Assembly: GCF_003987065.1 (NCBI RefSeq)
Contig: NZ_PIPY01000003.1
Location: 124,001 to 188,000 of the forward strand
Origin: Pseudidiomarina insulisalsae
Lineage (GTDB): Bacteria; Pseudomonadota; Gammaproteobacteria; Enterobacterales; Alteromonadaceae
Length of the DNA stretch: 64,000 bases
Direction of reading: 5' to 3'
In this document: positions 9,942-19,426 of the stretch, piece after piece
How the letters are laid out: each line of letters opens with the position of its first letter
How positions within the stretch are numbered: position 1 is the first letter of the stretch
Program-made: the position numbers and the translations under genes
The notes under the pieces: model-generated
What the model was told of the DNA's origin: nothing
The model's input: only the letters and a program-made list of their open reading frames with translations
Database searches by the model: none

Positions 9942-11273
9942 TTAAAAGGTGCGCCAGCGGGCTAATTGGTAAAACGCCCACTGGCCTACACGCCGCAAAT
10001 GCGGTAACGGAAATCGCGGCAACGGCCCCTGATAAAACGGTAGTGCTGGCAGCTGTTCTCCCATTGCCAGCTCGGCTAGCCGTTGGCCGGCCAATTGCGT
10101 GAAGGTCACGCCTGCACCGCAATAGCCCATCGCGGTATAAATACCGTCATCAGGACTGTAAATGCGCGGATAATTATCCAGCGCCACACTTATCCAACCG
10201 CTCCAGTAATATTCCACCGGCTCACTGCTCAGTTGCCGTAGTGCCGGGAAGGTTCCCTGCAATGCCGCCAATAAATGTTTGGCGTAACGCGGATGCTGCG
10301 CGTCCTTACCGCGGATGGCGCCCCGTCCACCAAATAACAGGCGGCCGTCCGGCAACAGGCGGTAATAATATTTTAAAGTGCGCGTATCCATCACTAATTC
10401 GGTACTGTGCAGGCCGGTCGCGGCTTTCTCATCAGCAGTCAGCGGGCGGGTCACAATCACACTGGAGAGCACCGGTAAGCTGCGGCCATGAATACCTGGA
10501 TGCAGGTGGTTCGGCGTGTAGCCGTTACTGGCAATCACGACCTTAGGTGCACAGATGCGCCCCTTCGCCGTATGTAAGCGATGCTGCTGCGCCACCTTGT
10601 CCCAGCGTTGTACCGGGGCGTCTTCCACCAACGTAACGCCAGCCTGCTGAGCTTGTCTGGCGAGACTGGCCGCGAGTAGCACGGGATTTATGCCGAAGCT
10701 TTGCGGATAGTGTATGGCAGCATGCGCTTGCGGGCTGTGGACACGCTTCTGAATGGCATCGGCATCGAGCCAGCGCGTACCAGGTTCGTAGCGTTTTAGA
10801 ATGGCGTAGCTGGCTTTCAGCGCGTCAATCGCTTGTGGCCGGTGGGCAATTTTCAGATAGCCGCCGCGTTGCGCCTGTAGGCGTTGCGGGCAAGCCTGCA
10901 AATGCCGTTCAAGGCGCTCGAAGGCATGATCGTATTCGGCCTTAATAGCACGGGTGCCGTCGACACCCAGCCGTTTTTCCCAGTCACCATAGCCCAGCCG
11001 GCCCGTACCTGGCATGGCAAAGCCAGCATTGCGGGTAGAGCATCCCCAGCCTATCTGATTGGCGTCAATGACCACAACCTGCTGCTGAAAGCGTTGCGCC
11101 AGTTCCAGCGCGGCATTCAGGCCGGTGTAACCGGCACCAATAACAACAATGTCAGCATGTTCGGGTAAGTACTTTTGTGTGGCAGGTAAGTCGACACTAG
11201 TGGTCGCTTGCCAATAACTTCGGACGTGCGGTTGCGCAGGGCCGGGGTAGTTATTAACAAGCGGATCGTACAT
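9942..11273 (-). CDS. FAD-dependent amine/amino-acid oxidoreductase (PuuB-like)
   Basis: Flavoprotein of the D-amino-acid oxidase family, 443 residues. It begins with the PuuB-like N-terminus (SYWQATT) and the dinucleotide motif IVVIGAGYTGLNAALELA, followed by GCSTRNAGFA, which resembles gamma-glutamylputrescine oxidase. The C-terminal part includes YTAMGYCGAGVTF, the second FAD contact. It lies 16 bases downstream of the acetyltransferase gene and appears to end an ahcY-acetyltransferase-oxidoreductase operon. Polyamine-related oxidation is plausible but unproven, as no other puu gene is present. Confidence 0.8.
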   Translation of the reverse strand: MYDPLVNNYPGPAQPHVRSYWQATTSVDLPATQKYLPEHADIVVIGAGYTGLNAALELAQRFQQQVVVIDANQIGWGCSTRNAGFAMPGTGRLGYGDWEKRLGVDGTRAIKAEYDHAFERLERHLQACPQRLQAQRGGYLKIAHRPQAIDALKASYAILKRYEPGTRWLDADAIQKRVHSPQAHAAIHYPQSFGINPVLLAASLARQAQQAGVTLVEDAPVQRWDKVAQQHRLHTAKGRICAPKVVIASNGYTPNHLHPGIHGRSLPVLSSVIVTRPLTADEKAATGLHSTELVMDTRTLKYYYRLLPDGRLLFGGRGAIRGKDAQHPRYAKHLLAALQGTFPALRQLSSEPVEYYWSGWISVALDNYPRIYSPDDGIYTAMGYCGAGVTFTQLAGQRLAELAMGEQLPALPFYQGPLPRFPLPHLRRVGQWAFYQLARWRTF

Positions 11274-11289
11274 AGGTGTCAGGAATAGG

Positions 11290-11871
11290 TCAGGAATCGA
11301 ATTTTAAAATCATTTCGCCAGCAGTACAGTGACAGATACCATCACAGATAGGGCAGTGATAGCCGCCTTGCACTGAAAGTTCATACCAGCGGTCAGCATG
11401 TTCAGCAACCATTTCGCCGCCGCAACGGGTAAAGTAAGAGTATGCACTATTATTCGGACTTTGCATCCAAATATGCGCAAGCCCCGCTTTACAGCCCAGC
11501 GACTGGGCTGCGGCGATAGAGCGCTCTAACAACCCACGGCCAATACCCAGACCACGGCTGATTTCCGAGACCGCCGCGCACTTAAAGTAGCACATCTGCT
11601 CAGGAGTAACGGGCCACTTGGCTGGCGTGCAATACGCGTCAATTTCCCAGTTGCCGGGTGCAAACGTCAGACGAATCCCTGCCAGCTCGTCATCAACAAA
11701 GGCGAGCCAGTTCAGATTGACGCCGTTTTTTAAGCCGCGCGCGACATAGTCCGCCAGGTTTGCTTCGGTCAGGTAGTTGTCACCGTGAACCCGGTTGCCT
11801 AATTCAATAACGGCCGCGTGATCGGCGGCCGTTAGTTCGCGGTAGGTAACTACCGGTTGTTTCTGCGTCAT
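11290..11871 (-). CDS. GNAT N-acetyltransferase with cysteine-rich tail
   Basis: Acetyl-CoA-dependent acyltransferase of 193 residues. The acetyl-CoA loop is SRGLGIGRGLLERS (about 109-120). After the GNAT fold comes an unusual tail, HCPICDGICHC, with four cysteines and two histidines in a compact C-x2-C-x3-C-x-C pattern that could bind a metal. It lies 11 bases after ahcY, so co-expression with S-adenosylhomocysteine hydrolase is likely. The acceptor is unknown. Confidence 0.8.
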   Translation of the reverse strand: MTQKQPVVTYRELTAADHAAVIELGNRVHGDNYLTEANLADYVARGLKNGVNLNWLAFVDDELAGIRLTFAPGNWEIDAYCTPAKWPVTPEQMCYFKCAAVSEISRGLGIGRGLLERSIAAAQSLGCKAGLAHIWMQSPNNSAYSYFTRCGGEMVAEHADRWYELSVQGGYHCPICDGICHCTAGEMILKFDS

Positions 11872-11882
11872 AATGACACCAA

Positions 11883-13247
11883 TTAATAACGATATAAGTC
11901 AGTCTTGAACGGACCTTCAACGTTAACATGGATGTAGTCAGCTTGTTCTTCGGTAAGCTTGGTAATCACGCCACCAAAGCCCTGCACCATGTAACGGGCA
12001 ACTTCTTCATCGAGCTGCTTAGGCAGTACTTCAACACGCAGTTTCGCAGTTTTCTCAGCGGCTGGCAACTCAGCAAACTTCTGCTCAAACAAGTGCAGCT
12101 GTGCCATCACCTGGTTGGCGAACGAGCCATCCATAATGCGGCTTGGGTGACCGGTGGCGTTACCTAAGTTCACCAAACGACCTTCTGAGAGCAAGATCAG
12201 GTAATCGTTAGCATCGTCGCTACGATAAATTTGATGAACCTGTGGCTTCACTTCTTCCCAGCGCCAGTTTTTACGCATGTAAGCAGTGTCGATTTCATTA
12301 TCGAAGTGACCGATATTACAAACCACGGCAGTTTTCTTCAGCGCCGCCAGCATATGACGGTCACAAACATTGACGTTACCTGTGGTGGTCACGATAAGGT
12401 CAATCGTTTGCAGTAAGTCTTTGTTGATGCCCTCAGCCGTGCCGGTATTGACGCCGTCAATGTACGGTGACACCACCTCAAAGCCGTCCATGCATGCCTG
12501 CATGGCACAGATAGGATCAATCTCGGCGATACGCACGATCATGCCTTCCTGGCGCAAACTGGCAGCAGAGCCTTTACCCACGTCGCCATAACCCACTACC
12601 AGCGCTTTCTTACCCGACAGCAGGTGATCAGTCGCTCGCTTAATCGCATCGTTCAATGAGTGGCGGCAGCCGTATTTGTTATCGTTTTTCGATTTGGTTA
12701 CGGCGTCGTTGACGTTAATTGCCGGTACTTTTAGTACGCCGTTTTGTTGCATTTTCAGCAGGCGGTGTACACCTGTGGTGGTTTCTTCGGTAATACCATG
12801 CACCTTGTCCAGCATTTGTGGGTACTTGTCATGAATCAGCAGGGTCAAATCACCGCCATCATCAAGAATCATGTTCGCGTCCCACAGCTCGCCGTCTTTA
12901 TGACACGTTTGCTCCAGACACCACTCGTACTCTTCTTCGGTTTCCCCCTTCCAGGCAAACACCGGAACGCCAGCGGCCGCCATCGCTGCTGCGGCGTGGT
13001 CCTGAGTCGAGAAAATATTACATGATGACCAGCGCACTTCGGCACCGAGTTCGATCAGTGTTTCAATCAACACCGCAGTCTGAATGGTCATATGAATACA
13101 ACCAATAATACGCGCGCCTTTCAGTGGTTTTTGCTCGGCGTATTTGCGGCGGATGGTCATCAGCGCCGGCATTTCGGATTCGGCGATAGAGATTTCTTTG
13201 CGGCCCCAATCGGCCAAACTGATATCTGCAACTTTATAATCTGACAT
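11883..13247 (-). CDS. ahcY: S-adenosylhomocysteine hydrolase
   Basis: Reversible hydrolysis of S-adenosylhomocysteine to adenosine and homocysteine, relieving inhibition of methyltransferases. It is 454 residues. It shows the substrate motif [33 protein letters not shown]-binding [12 protein letters not shown] and the C-terminal KTDLYRY that closes on the cofactor of the neighbouring subunit. The ribosome-binding site TGAGG comes from the end of repeat R3. Adenosine kinase is encoded just upstream, so product removal and hydrolysis are grouped. Confidence 0.97.
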   Translation of the reverse strand: MSDYKVADISLADWGRKEISIAESEMPALMTIRRKYAEQKPLKGARIIGCIHMTIQTAVLIETLIELGAEVRWSSCNIFSTQDHAAAAMAAAGVPVFAWKGETEEEYEWCLEQTCHKDGELWDANMILDDGGDLTLLIHDKYPQMLDKVHGITEETTTGVHRLLKMQQNGVLKVPAINVNDAVTKSKNDNKYGCRHSLNDAIKRATDHLLSGKKALVVGYGDVGKGSAASLRQEGMIVRIAEIDPICAMQACMDGFEVVSPYIDGVNTGTAEGINKDLLQTIDLIVTTTGNVNVCDRHMLAALKKTAVVCNIGHFDNEIDTAYMRKNWRWEEVKPQVHQIYRSDDANDYLILLSEGRLVNLGNATGHPSRIMDGSFANQVMAQLHLFEQKFAELPAAEKTAKLRVEVLPKQLDEEVARYMVQGFGGVITKLTEEQADYIHVNVEGPFKTDLYRY

Positions 13248-13249
13248 AA

Positions 13250-13367
13250 TAAAACCTCACTGCGTTGTTGGTTACTGGTTACTTGATATTGGTTGCTGGT
13301 TACCAGCTAATAACTAATATCCAATATCCAATATCCAATATCCAATATCCAATAACGCTCTTGTCGT
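13250..13367 (-). repeat. Heptad palindrome R3 (adenosine kinase-ahcY)
   Basis: In the minus sense it starts just after the kinase stop with CAAGAGCGTTATTGG and ends CCAACAACGCAGTGAGG, which is the ahcY ribosome-binding site. It contains five tandem 7-base units (plus-strand ATATCCA, about 13319-13354), the clearest tandem expansion in the window. The opposite arm is more divergent, using GGTTACT and GGTTGCT variants. Confidence 0.8.
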
Positions 13368-14381
13368 TTAACTAAATTCGGGTGCGTGTTGTAGCTTTAT
13401 TAGCAACTGCTGCTGTTGATCCAGACTCAAGCGTGGACCAAAACTTGCAACCACCTCGGCCGACGCATGACTGGCAAGCAAGCCACAGGCTGCCAGTGAA
13501 TAATTGCGGATCAGACCGAACATCATAGCGCCTGCGAACATGTCACCGGCACCATTAGTATCAATGGCTTTCACCGGAATACCCGGGACCGCCACCTGAC
13601 GGGTTCCGTCGCCCAGCAAGGCGCCGTCCTTACCCAGCGTAATGGCGACTAATCCGGCATGGCGCTGCAACTGTTGCAGTGCCGCTTGTACGTCATCGGT
13701 GCCGGTAAGGATCGCCGCTTCTTCCTGATTACAGAACATGACGTCAACGCCGCCCGACAGAATTTCATCAATGCCGTCACGGAAGTATTTCACCATTGCC
13801 GGATCACTGCAGGTCATGGCTATTTTAGTGCCATTGGCGCGTGCCACTTCTTTGGCGCGGGCAATCGCCTCGCGCGCCACCGGTGAGGTCACCAGGTAGC
13901 CCTCAATATACAGGTACTCAGCCCGAGCGATCGCTTCTTCGTCAAGTTCAGCGGTACTTAAGTCAGCGGTAATACCCAGATAAGTGCGCATGGTGCGCTC
14001 GGCATCAGGGGTCACCATGACCAGACAACGTCCGGTTTTGCCCTCATGCTTCTGATTGCCAGTATTGGTGGTAATACCTATCTGCTCTAAGTCTTCGCAG
14101 TAAAATTTACCGGCCTGATCATCTGCGACCTTGCAACAGTAAAACGCTTTGCCGCCAAACTGACTGAAACCGACCAGGGAGTTGGCTGCTGAACCACCTC
14201 CGGACTGTTTCTTTAATTCACCGCGTCTGGACAGTTCCTTAATCAGGCGTTCTTGCTCGACATCTTCGATTAAGGTCATCATGCCTTTTTCGATTTTGTG
14301 CTGCTGTAAAAACTGGTCAGTTACTTCAAACTCTTGGTCGACCAGCGCATTGCCGATGCCGACGATATCAATTGAATCCAT
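13368..14381 (-). CDS. Adenosine kinase, PfkB family
   Basis: Ribokinase-fold sugar kinase of 337 residues, most likely phosphorylating adenosine to AMP. It has GNALVDQEF near the N-terminus, the substrate-binding QSGGGSAANSLVGFSQFGG and the catalytic anion-hole motif DTNGAGDMFAGAMMFGL. Its position upstream of ahcY supports adenosine as substrate, since AhcY makes adenosine and is pulled forward by its removal. The upstream folE2 terminator suggests its own promoter. Repeat R3 separates it from ahcY. Confidence 0.88.
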   Translation of the reverse strand: MDSIDIVGIGNALVDQEFEVTDQFLQQHKIEKGMMTLIEDVEQERLIKELSRRGELKKQSGGGSAANSLVGFSQFGGKAFYCCKVADDQAGKFYCEDLEQIGITTNTGNQKHEGKTGRCLVMVTPDAERTMRTYLGITADLSTAELDEEAIARAEYLYIEGYLVTSPVAREAIARAKEVARANGTKIAMTCSDPAMVKYFRDGIDEILSGGVDVMFCNQEEAAILTGTDDVQAALQQLQRHAGLVAITLGKDGALLGDGTRQVAVPGIPVKAIDTNGAGDMFAGAMMFGLIRNYSLAACGLLASHASAEVVASFGPRLSLDQQQQLLIKLQHAPEFS

Positions 14382-14407
14382 GTGATACTCGGGATAAGTT
14401 CATAAAC

Positions 14408-14444
14408 AAAAAAATCCGGCTGCTTAGTATACAGCAGCCGGATT
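14408..14444 (-). terminator. Rho-independent terminator of folE2
   Basis: On the minus strand AATCCGGCTGCT (complement of 14433-14444) pairs with AGCAGCCGGATT (complement of 14413-14424), followed by a run of seven T. The 12-bp arms are perfect with a loop of about 8 bases. Confidence 0.9.
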
Positions 14445-14458
14445 TCGAGATCGATAAA

Positions 14459-15397
14459 TTAGGACTGGAAGCCGCCCGGGACTCCCTTGGTGGTAATACT
14501 CACGGCATCGTGCGCGTGCAACGACTCGTAGTGGTTTACCCGTACCCAGAAATCAGAGAATTCTGAATGTTGGTTTAAAGCGTGCTGCAGACGGCGTGCA
14601 GCATCTTCGCAGAACATCAGGTTCTGACCATTCAGACGCGCAAATTCCTGCTCGTCTTCGCGTTTCACCGCGGCTTGCACCGGCGTTTGCAGCGCGTTCT
14701 CAATGGCATCGACCAGCGCGATGATCGGCAATTCCGAAATCTCTTCGCCCATTACCACTTTTACTTCAGCGATGGAACGCTGGCTGTGCGGCGTAGCCAC
14801 GATACCTTGCGTGGTACCTAACCAACGATGCACCATTTCGGCGTCGACTTCCGCGTCAGTACCGAACTGCTCAGCAAAGGCGTCCTGAATGAGCTGACGC
14901 GCCAGCGCTGCCGAGCATGGGCAGGTTGAAGAGTAGGGCACTTCAACGCCCAGTTGCAGATACAGCTTGCCATGGTCGTAACGACCGATAACGGTAACTG
15001 GGTAGGCTTTCCAACCCGGCTTTTTACTGATCAGAGCCTTGCGGCGCAGGTGATAATCGAAGCTAAACTTCACATAAGCTTGATCAGAGAGCCCTTCATG
15101 ACTATCAATAAAGTCATGGAGAAGTTTACTGAGCGACTGATGCGAGAGTACGTTGTTGTTCGATAAATCTTCAAGCAACAGGTAGAGTCGGGACATGTGA
15201 ATGCCTTTCGCTTTTGGATCTTTAAGATTCACAAAAGCGTCAACCAGCGCACTGACCGGGCGCTCCGGTTCGTTGGCGGCACCAACCACCAAAGGCATCT
15301 CAATGTTACTCATGCCCACCCAATCCAAGGCACCCTCAGTTTGTGCTTTGGTTTGATTGGCGATATCTGGCATCATTGTCGGTGTAGCTGTTGGCAT
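14459..15397 (-). CDS. folE2: GTP cyclohydrolase FolE2 (type IB)
   Basis: Converts GTP to dihydroneopterin triphosphate, the first step of tetrahydrofolate synthesis, using a broader metal range than the zinc enzyme FolE1. It is 312 residues. [17 protein letters not shown] carries the catalytic and metal-binding cysteine, and a glutamate lies in SIAEVKV. I start at [11 protein letters not shown] because it has GGAG 11 bases upstream; the frame runs 25 codons further but that stretch is not family-like. FolE2 is often under Zur control; I saw no convincing Zur site upstream. Confidence 0.93.
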   Translation of the reverse strand: MPTATPTMMPDIANQTKAQTEGALDWVGMSNIEMPLVVGAANEPERPVSALVDAFVNLKDPKAKGIHMSRLYLLLEDLSNNNVLSHQSLSKLLHDFIDSHEGLSDQAYVKFSFDYHLRRKALISKKPGWKAYPVTVIGRYDHGKLYLQLGVEVPYSSTCPCSAALARQLIQDAFAEQFGTDAEVDAEMVHRWLGTTQGIVATPHSQRSIAEVKVVMGEEISELPIIALVDAIENALQTPVQAAVKREDEQEFARLNGQNLMFCEDAARRLQHALNQHSEFSDFWVRVNHYESLHAHDAVSITTKGVPGGFQS

Positions 15398-15568
15398 TCG
15401 AATACGGCTCCAAACATTGCAAAAGAGTACAAAAGTACAGATGTTCCTTAAAAAAGGGGCGATAGTATACAAGATTTAACCTGATTACGGTAGTTTGCCA
15501 TATCGGGTTCAATTTTCAGGGAAAACTTTTTCGATTACGATTATCGGTTCAGCACAAGGAAAAGAGCA

Positions 15569-15910
15569 ATGTTAGATAAAGATCTCCTCGAGCAGTATGC
15601 AGATCTGATGGGTGATGACGGCGTACAGGACATGTATGCGACCTTTGCTGATAACATCGGTGGTTATCTTAATCATCTGCAGTGGCTCGTCAAAGCGCGT
15701 AACGAAGCTGAATTTCGCAACCAGGCGCATCGGGTGAAAGGCGCGTGTCGGTCAATGGGGCTGACAGAGCTCGCGACCACCATGGAATATTTTGAGCGCG
15801 GCCAGTGGCAGTGGGAAGAGGTGGAGAAAGAGCTGGCGCAGTGGGAAAGTGATTTGCCCCTGCACCAGCATCAGATTGAAGCCTGGTTAAACGCCCGGCG
15901 AATTGAGTGA
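15569..15910 (+). CDS. Free-standing Hpt phosphotransfer protein
   Basis: Histidine phosphotransfer protein of 113 residues that consists of a single Hpt domain. The phospho-accepting motif is NQAHRVKGACRSMGL, with His54 and the conserved lysine and glycine. It converges with the arcA-type regulator and their 3' ends overlap by 24 bases. In Shewanella ArcA is phosphorylated through a separate protein, HptA, with ArcS as sensor; this gene has the same size and partner. A role in that relay is therefore likely by analogy. Confidence 0.88.
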   Translation: MLDKDLLEQYADLMGDDGVQDMYATFADNIGGYLNHLQWLVKARNEAEFRNQAHRVKGACRSMGLTELATTMEYFERGQWQWEEVEKELAQWESDLPLHQHQIEAWLNARRIE

Positions 15911-16642
15911 AGGTTGCTCGAGGTGGCGAATGTTCACCTCGCCGACAAACCGATAGCCCTCACCATGAATGGTGGTGATCAGGTTCGGTGAGCTCTTATC
16001 CGCTTCGAAGTGACGGCGGATGCGACGAATGGCCACATCAACGGTGCGGTCGTTCGGACGCAGTTCACGGTCAAGCATTTTCTTCACCAGCGTTTCGCGG
16101 TCAAGAATCTTACCCGGATTGGTCAAAAACAGTTCCATTGCGCGGTATTCGCTTTTTGGTAAACGGAACATTTTGCCTTCCGGCGAAAACAGGCAACGGC
16201 TGTCACTTTCCAGGCGCCAGTTATTGAATTCATAAACCACGCTGTCATGACCGACGGCTTTTTGCTGACTCTTAATCGCTTCAATACGGCGATAAAGGTT
16301 ACGCACGCGCATCAGTAATTCTTTGGGGTTATACGGCTTGATAATATAGTCATCAGCGCCAAGCTCTAAAGCCAGTAAGCGGTCTTCCTCCGCATCCCTG
16401 CCAGTTAAGAAGATCAAGCCGACATTTTCGTTCTCACGAAAATTCTCCGCCAGCTCAATACCACTCTTACCCGGAAGGTTGACATCCATGATCACCAGGT
16501 CGACTTGCTGGCGCGCCATGATGCGTTGCATTTGCATGCCATCTGCTGCATCGTAGACGTCATAGCCTTCCTGCTGGAACAGGCGCGTCAGAGTGTTACG
16601 GGTGACGACTTCGTCTTCTACGATTAGTAATCTAGCGCTCAT
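15887..16642 (-). CDS. arcA: ArcA-type response regulator
   Basis: OmpR-family transcription factor of 251 residues. The receiver starts RLLIVEDEVVTRNTL and has phospho-acceptor Asp53 in IMDVNLPGKSG, with FLTGRDAEEDRLLALELGA and Lys in IKPYNPKEL. The winged-helix output ends TIHGEGYRFVG. It closely follows E. coli ArcA throughout, so control of respiratory and TCA genes by redox state is expected. An in-frame ATG nine codons upstream (16669) is an alternative start; neither has a strong ribosome-binding site. Confidence 0.9.
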   Translation of the reverse strand: MSARLLIVEDEVVTRNTLTRLFQQEGYDVYDAADGMQMQRIMARQQVDLVIMDVNLPGKSGIELAENFRENENVGLIFLTGRDAEEDRLLALELGADDYIIKPYNPKELLMRVRNLYRRIEAIKSQQKAVGHDSVVYEFNNWRLESDSRCLFSPEGKMFRLPKSEYRAMELFLTNPGKILDRETLVKKMLDRELRPNDRTVDVAIRRIRRHFEADKSSPNLITTIHGEGYRFVGEVNIRHLEQPSLNSPGV

Positions 16643-16757
16643 ATTGGTTGATCCGTTCGTCGTTAACATATGTTGAAATCTGGTGTACGCGAGAAGTGTA
16701 GCACGAGATTCTAATAAGTGCGTAAAAATCCTGCAAGCTTTCTTGCAAGTTTTTCGC

Positions 16758-18368
16758 TTACGCTTTGATGATCATGGTGAATTCGGTGTAGCGGCCCGGC
16801 CGTGACTGCACTTCAATGCTACCTTCAAGTGCACGCGTGACCAGATTATAGACCAAATGCAAACCAAGACCAGTGGAGCCCTGACGGCGCCGGCTGGTGA
16901 CAAAGGGGTCGAAAATACGCCGGCCGAGATCTTCAGGTATTCCACGCCCGTCGTCACGGTACTGCAATTTCACGTGGCTACCGTCAAGACGCTCCGCCAG
17001 CAGGGTAATATGCCCGCCCTGGCGCTCGGCAAAGCCATGCAACGCCGAGTTTTCCAGCAACTGCCGCAGCACATGATGCAACGGCCCGACCCGGGTGGTG
17101 ACCTGCAGATTTGCCGGGCACTCGAACCTGACGTCAATGTCGTGTAATTGTGGTACGCGCTCGCGGGTGCTGTGTAGCACCGACTCACAAAACTCCAGCA
17201 GATAGACCTGCTTTGCTTCTTCGGCAAACTGATCCATGGCCAGTTGCCGGAACTGGTTAATGAGATCGGCCGTGCGCTCAATATTGCGCTGAATCATGCC
17301 CAGGTTGTCGTCACTGGCCTCCATAAAACGCTCGAAATCATTCCGGGTAATGGTGTTCTCGGCAAACTTCTTCTGCATCAGCTCCAGCTTGTCCTGCAAA
17401 ATCGAGGTCGAGGTGATTACCAGCCCCACTGGGGTATTGATCTCGTGCGCCACGCCGGCAATTAAATCGCCCAACGATTGCATTTTCTCGTTCTCAATGA
17501 GCTGACGCTGAAACTGGTGAAGTTTCTCCAGGGTTTCCATCAGCTCTTCATTGGACTCGCGTAGCGCGTTGGTGCGTTGCTTCACCTGACGCTCCAGCTC
17601 AATGTTCAAATCCTGGGCCTGGCGCTCGGTTTGCTGCTGGCGCTCCAGGTGCTGCTCAATGCGCCCCAACAGCGTATTAAACGAAATACTCAGCTGTTGC
17701 AGCTCAAGCAGGTGGGACTCCGGCAGACGTACGGAATAATCGCGGTTACGACTAATGCGCTGGATAATCGCCACGGCCTGATCAAGCGGGCGTAACAAGG
17801 TGAGTCGCGCGCGCAAACTAATCAGCCAGGCTAGCAGCGCCACCACCAAAATGGTCAGACTGCCGGTGACAAAGGTCATCCAGGTGGCCTCATTCGAGGT
17901 CTCACGACTTAAACGTACATAGACCGAGCCCAGATTCTCATTTTCGATTTCAACCGGCAGTGCCGCCTCAATATAGTTATTGGTGCTGCGCACACCGAAA
18001 TTCTGGGTGGCGCCGTCAATGCGTACCGGTATCGGCGCGGTGCCTTCGCGGTTGTAGCTGGCGAAGTAACGTAATTGCTGGTCGCCGGCCAGATTCGGTT
18101 GCTGATAAATATGAATGTGCTGAATGACCTCACTGCTGCGAAAATAACGCAGGTAACTGGTGAGCCCCTCGGCGTCACCAAACAGCAAGTAGCGACTGCT
18201 GGTATCGGCAATGACATTGGCGATATCCAGGGCGCGCTGTTCACTGGCTTCGTTCACCTGTTGCAGGTGGGTCATGCTCATAATGAACACGGCAAAGACT
18301 GACAGCAACACACTGGTGCTGATGACGAGCCAGGTAATACTTTGCCTGATCGAGCCGGTGCGAATCAT
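16758..18368 (-). CDS. Membrane sensor histidine kinase
   Basis: Two-helix sensor kinase of 536 residues. Membrane helices lie at about 12-31 and 165-184, flanking a periplasmic sensor of about 130 residues. A HAMP-like segment (about 190-240), a coiled coil rich in Gln and Glu (240-290) and the H-box GVAHEINTPVG with His308 follow. The ATPase has N-box LLENSALHG, DDGRGIP and GSTGLGLHLV. No receiver or Hpt domain is present, unlike ArcB. It starts inside the rsmC stop codon (ATGA overlap) and is followed by arcA 115 bases later, so it may feed ArcA directly. Confidence 0.88.
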   Translation of the reverse strand: MIRTGSIRQSITWLVISTSVLLSVFAVFIMSMTHLQQVNEASEQRALDIANVIADTSSRYLLFGDAEGLTSYLRYFRSSEVIQHIHIYQQPNLAGDQQLRYFASYNREGTAPIPVRIDGATQNFGVRSTNNYIEAALPVEIENENLGSVYVRLSRETSNEATWMTFVTGSLTILVVALLAWLISLRARLTLLRPLDQAVAIIQRISRNRDYSVRLPESHLLELQQLSISFNTLLGRIEQHLERQQQTERQAQDLNIELERQVKQRTNALRESNEELMETLEKLHQFQRQLIENEKMQSLGDLIAGVAHEINTPVGLVITSTSILQDKLELMQKKFAENTITRNDFERFMEASDDNLGMIQRNIERTADLINQFRQLAMDQFAEEAKQVYLLEFCESVLHSTRERVPQLHDIDVRFECPANLQVTTRVGPLHHVLRQLLENSALHGFAERQGGHITLLAERLDGSHVKLQYRDDGRGIPEDLGRRIFDPFVTSRRRQGSTGLGLHLVYNLVTRALEGSIEVQSRPGRYTEFTMIIKA

Positions 18369-19426
18369 CTGCGGCCTCGCCTGGCGGTGGGCGAGGCGAC
18401 CTGACTCACCGCGCGGTAGACCGCAAATTTGTTGTCCTGCGCGACGCGTTGACAGTGATCGAAGCTGGCCTCAATCAGCTCGGGCCAGGGCAAAAACCGG
18501 TTGGCGACCAGCCAGAGCTCGCCCTTGGGGGTAAGGTGCTGCCGGGCATTACGCAGAAACTGCTGGCCAATAGTGTAATCAGTCGCCTGGCCGGTATGAA
18601 ATGGCGGGTGACTGACAATCACATCAAACTGCGGCAAACCGGGCTCAAGCTTATCGGCGGCGATCAGTTCGCCGCGCAGACCGTTGAGCTCCAGGGTCTT
18701 CGCGCAGGCTTTCAATGCCATAGCGCTGACATCAAGATAGGTGACTTCCAGCGCCTCTTGCTGGCGTTGCAACCAGGCGCCCAAGACGCCATGGCCACAG
18801 GCAAAATCAAGTAATTTACCGGCCTTGAACTGCGGCAGATGCTGCAGCAGCATTTCACTGCCAGCGTCAATGCCGGGATAGGCGAAAACTCCCGGGTAAC
18901 TGGCCAGTTTTAACGGCGTCAAAGGCGGCTGCGCAAGCGTTTCGCAGACCCGATACGATTCGGGGTCAAAGCCCGGGGTAGGGGTGCTCAGCCGGGTTAG
19001 CAGCAGGGTCGAGTGATTGCCATTGGCCACTTTCTGAACTGCGCCATAAGGGGCGCTGATCTGTTTGTGAATGCTTTTAATGCCGCTACGGTTCTCACCC
19101 AGCAGCCAGACCGGCGCATCTGCGGGCAGGCAACTTGCCAGCGCCGCCAGCAAATAGTCCGTCAGCTTCTTCTCTTTAGGTAACCAGACAATGGCACCAG
19201 CAAAGGCACCCGACGGTGGCTCGGCGCCAAAATGATGCAAGCTACTGTCGTCGTGTTGCCATAGTTTGCTGAAGCCGGCATGCAGATGCCAGCAGCCCGT
19301 AACCGGCACTGACGTTCGCCAGGCGCGATCAGGCGAGTTGACCGCGAGCAGCGCCTGAGCGTCAATCGCTGCCGCTTGCCGTACCAGTAGCTGAGAGGGT
19401 GGGCTAAGTTGTTTTAGTTCAGACAT
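18365..19426 (-). CDS. rsmC: 16S rRNA m2G1207 methyltransferase RsmC
   Basis: SAM-dependent guanine-N2 methyltransferase of the small ribosomal subunit, 353 residues (E. coli 343). The N-terminal half is the catalytically inactive duplicated domain. The C-terminal half carries the SAM motif LLDFACGHGVLGAWL. The catalytic tetrapeptide, NPPF in the family, reads HPPF here (VSHPPFHTG, His273), a notable change. The C-terminus LWLVANRFLPWPELIE is otherwise typical. The related RlmG is an alternative. It is co-transcribed with the sensor kinase. Confidence 0.8.
   Translation of the reverse strand: MSELKQLSPPSQLLVRQAAAIDAQALLAVNSPDRAWRTSVPVTGCWHLHAGFSKLWQHDDSSLHHFGAEPPSGAFAGAIVWLPKEKKLTDYLLAALASCLPADAPVWLLGENRSGIKSIHKQISAPYGAVQKVANGNHSTLLLTRLSTPTPGFDPESYRVCETLAQPPLTPLKLASYPGVFAYPGIDAGSEMLLQHLPQFKAGKLLDFACGHGVLGAWLQRQQEALEVTYLDVSAMALKACAKTLELNGLRGELIAADKLEPGLPQFDVIVSHPPFHTGQATDYTIGQQFLRNARQHLTPKGELWLVANRFLPWPELIEASFDHCQRVAQDNKFAVYRAVSQVASPTARRGRR

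Noticed and set aside
13319-13356. Tandem short repeats that might suggest a CRISPR array
   Set aside because: The period is 7 bases with no spacers; it is one arm of a palindromic repeat found elsewhere.
13248-13367. SAH or SAM riboswitch upstream of ahcY
   Set aside because: The leader is entirely the heptad palindrome; no conserved SAH-riboswitch core was seen.
15398-15568. Zur box or tetrahydrofolate riboswitch upstream of folE2
   Set aside because: No palindrome matching a Zur site and no riboswitch-like pairing; only a TATACT -10-like hexamer with a poor -35.
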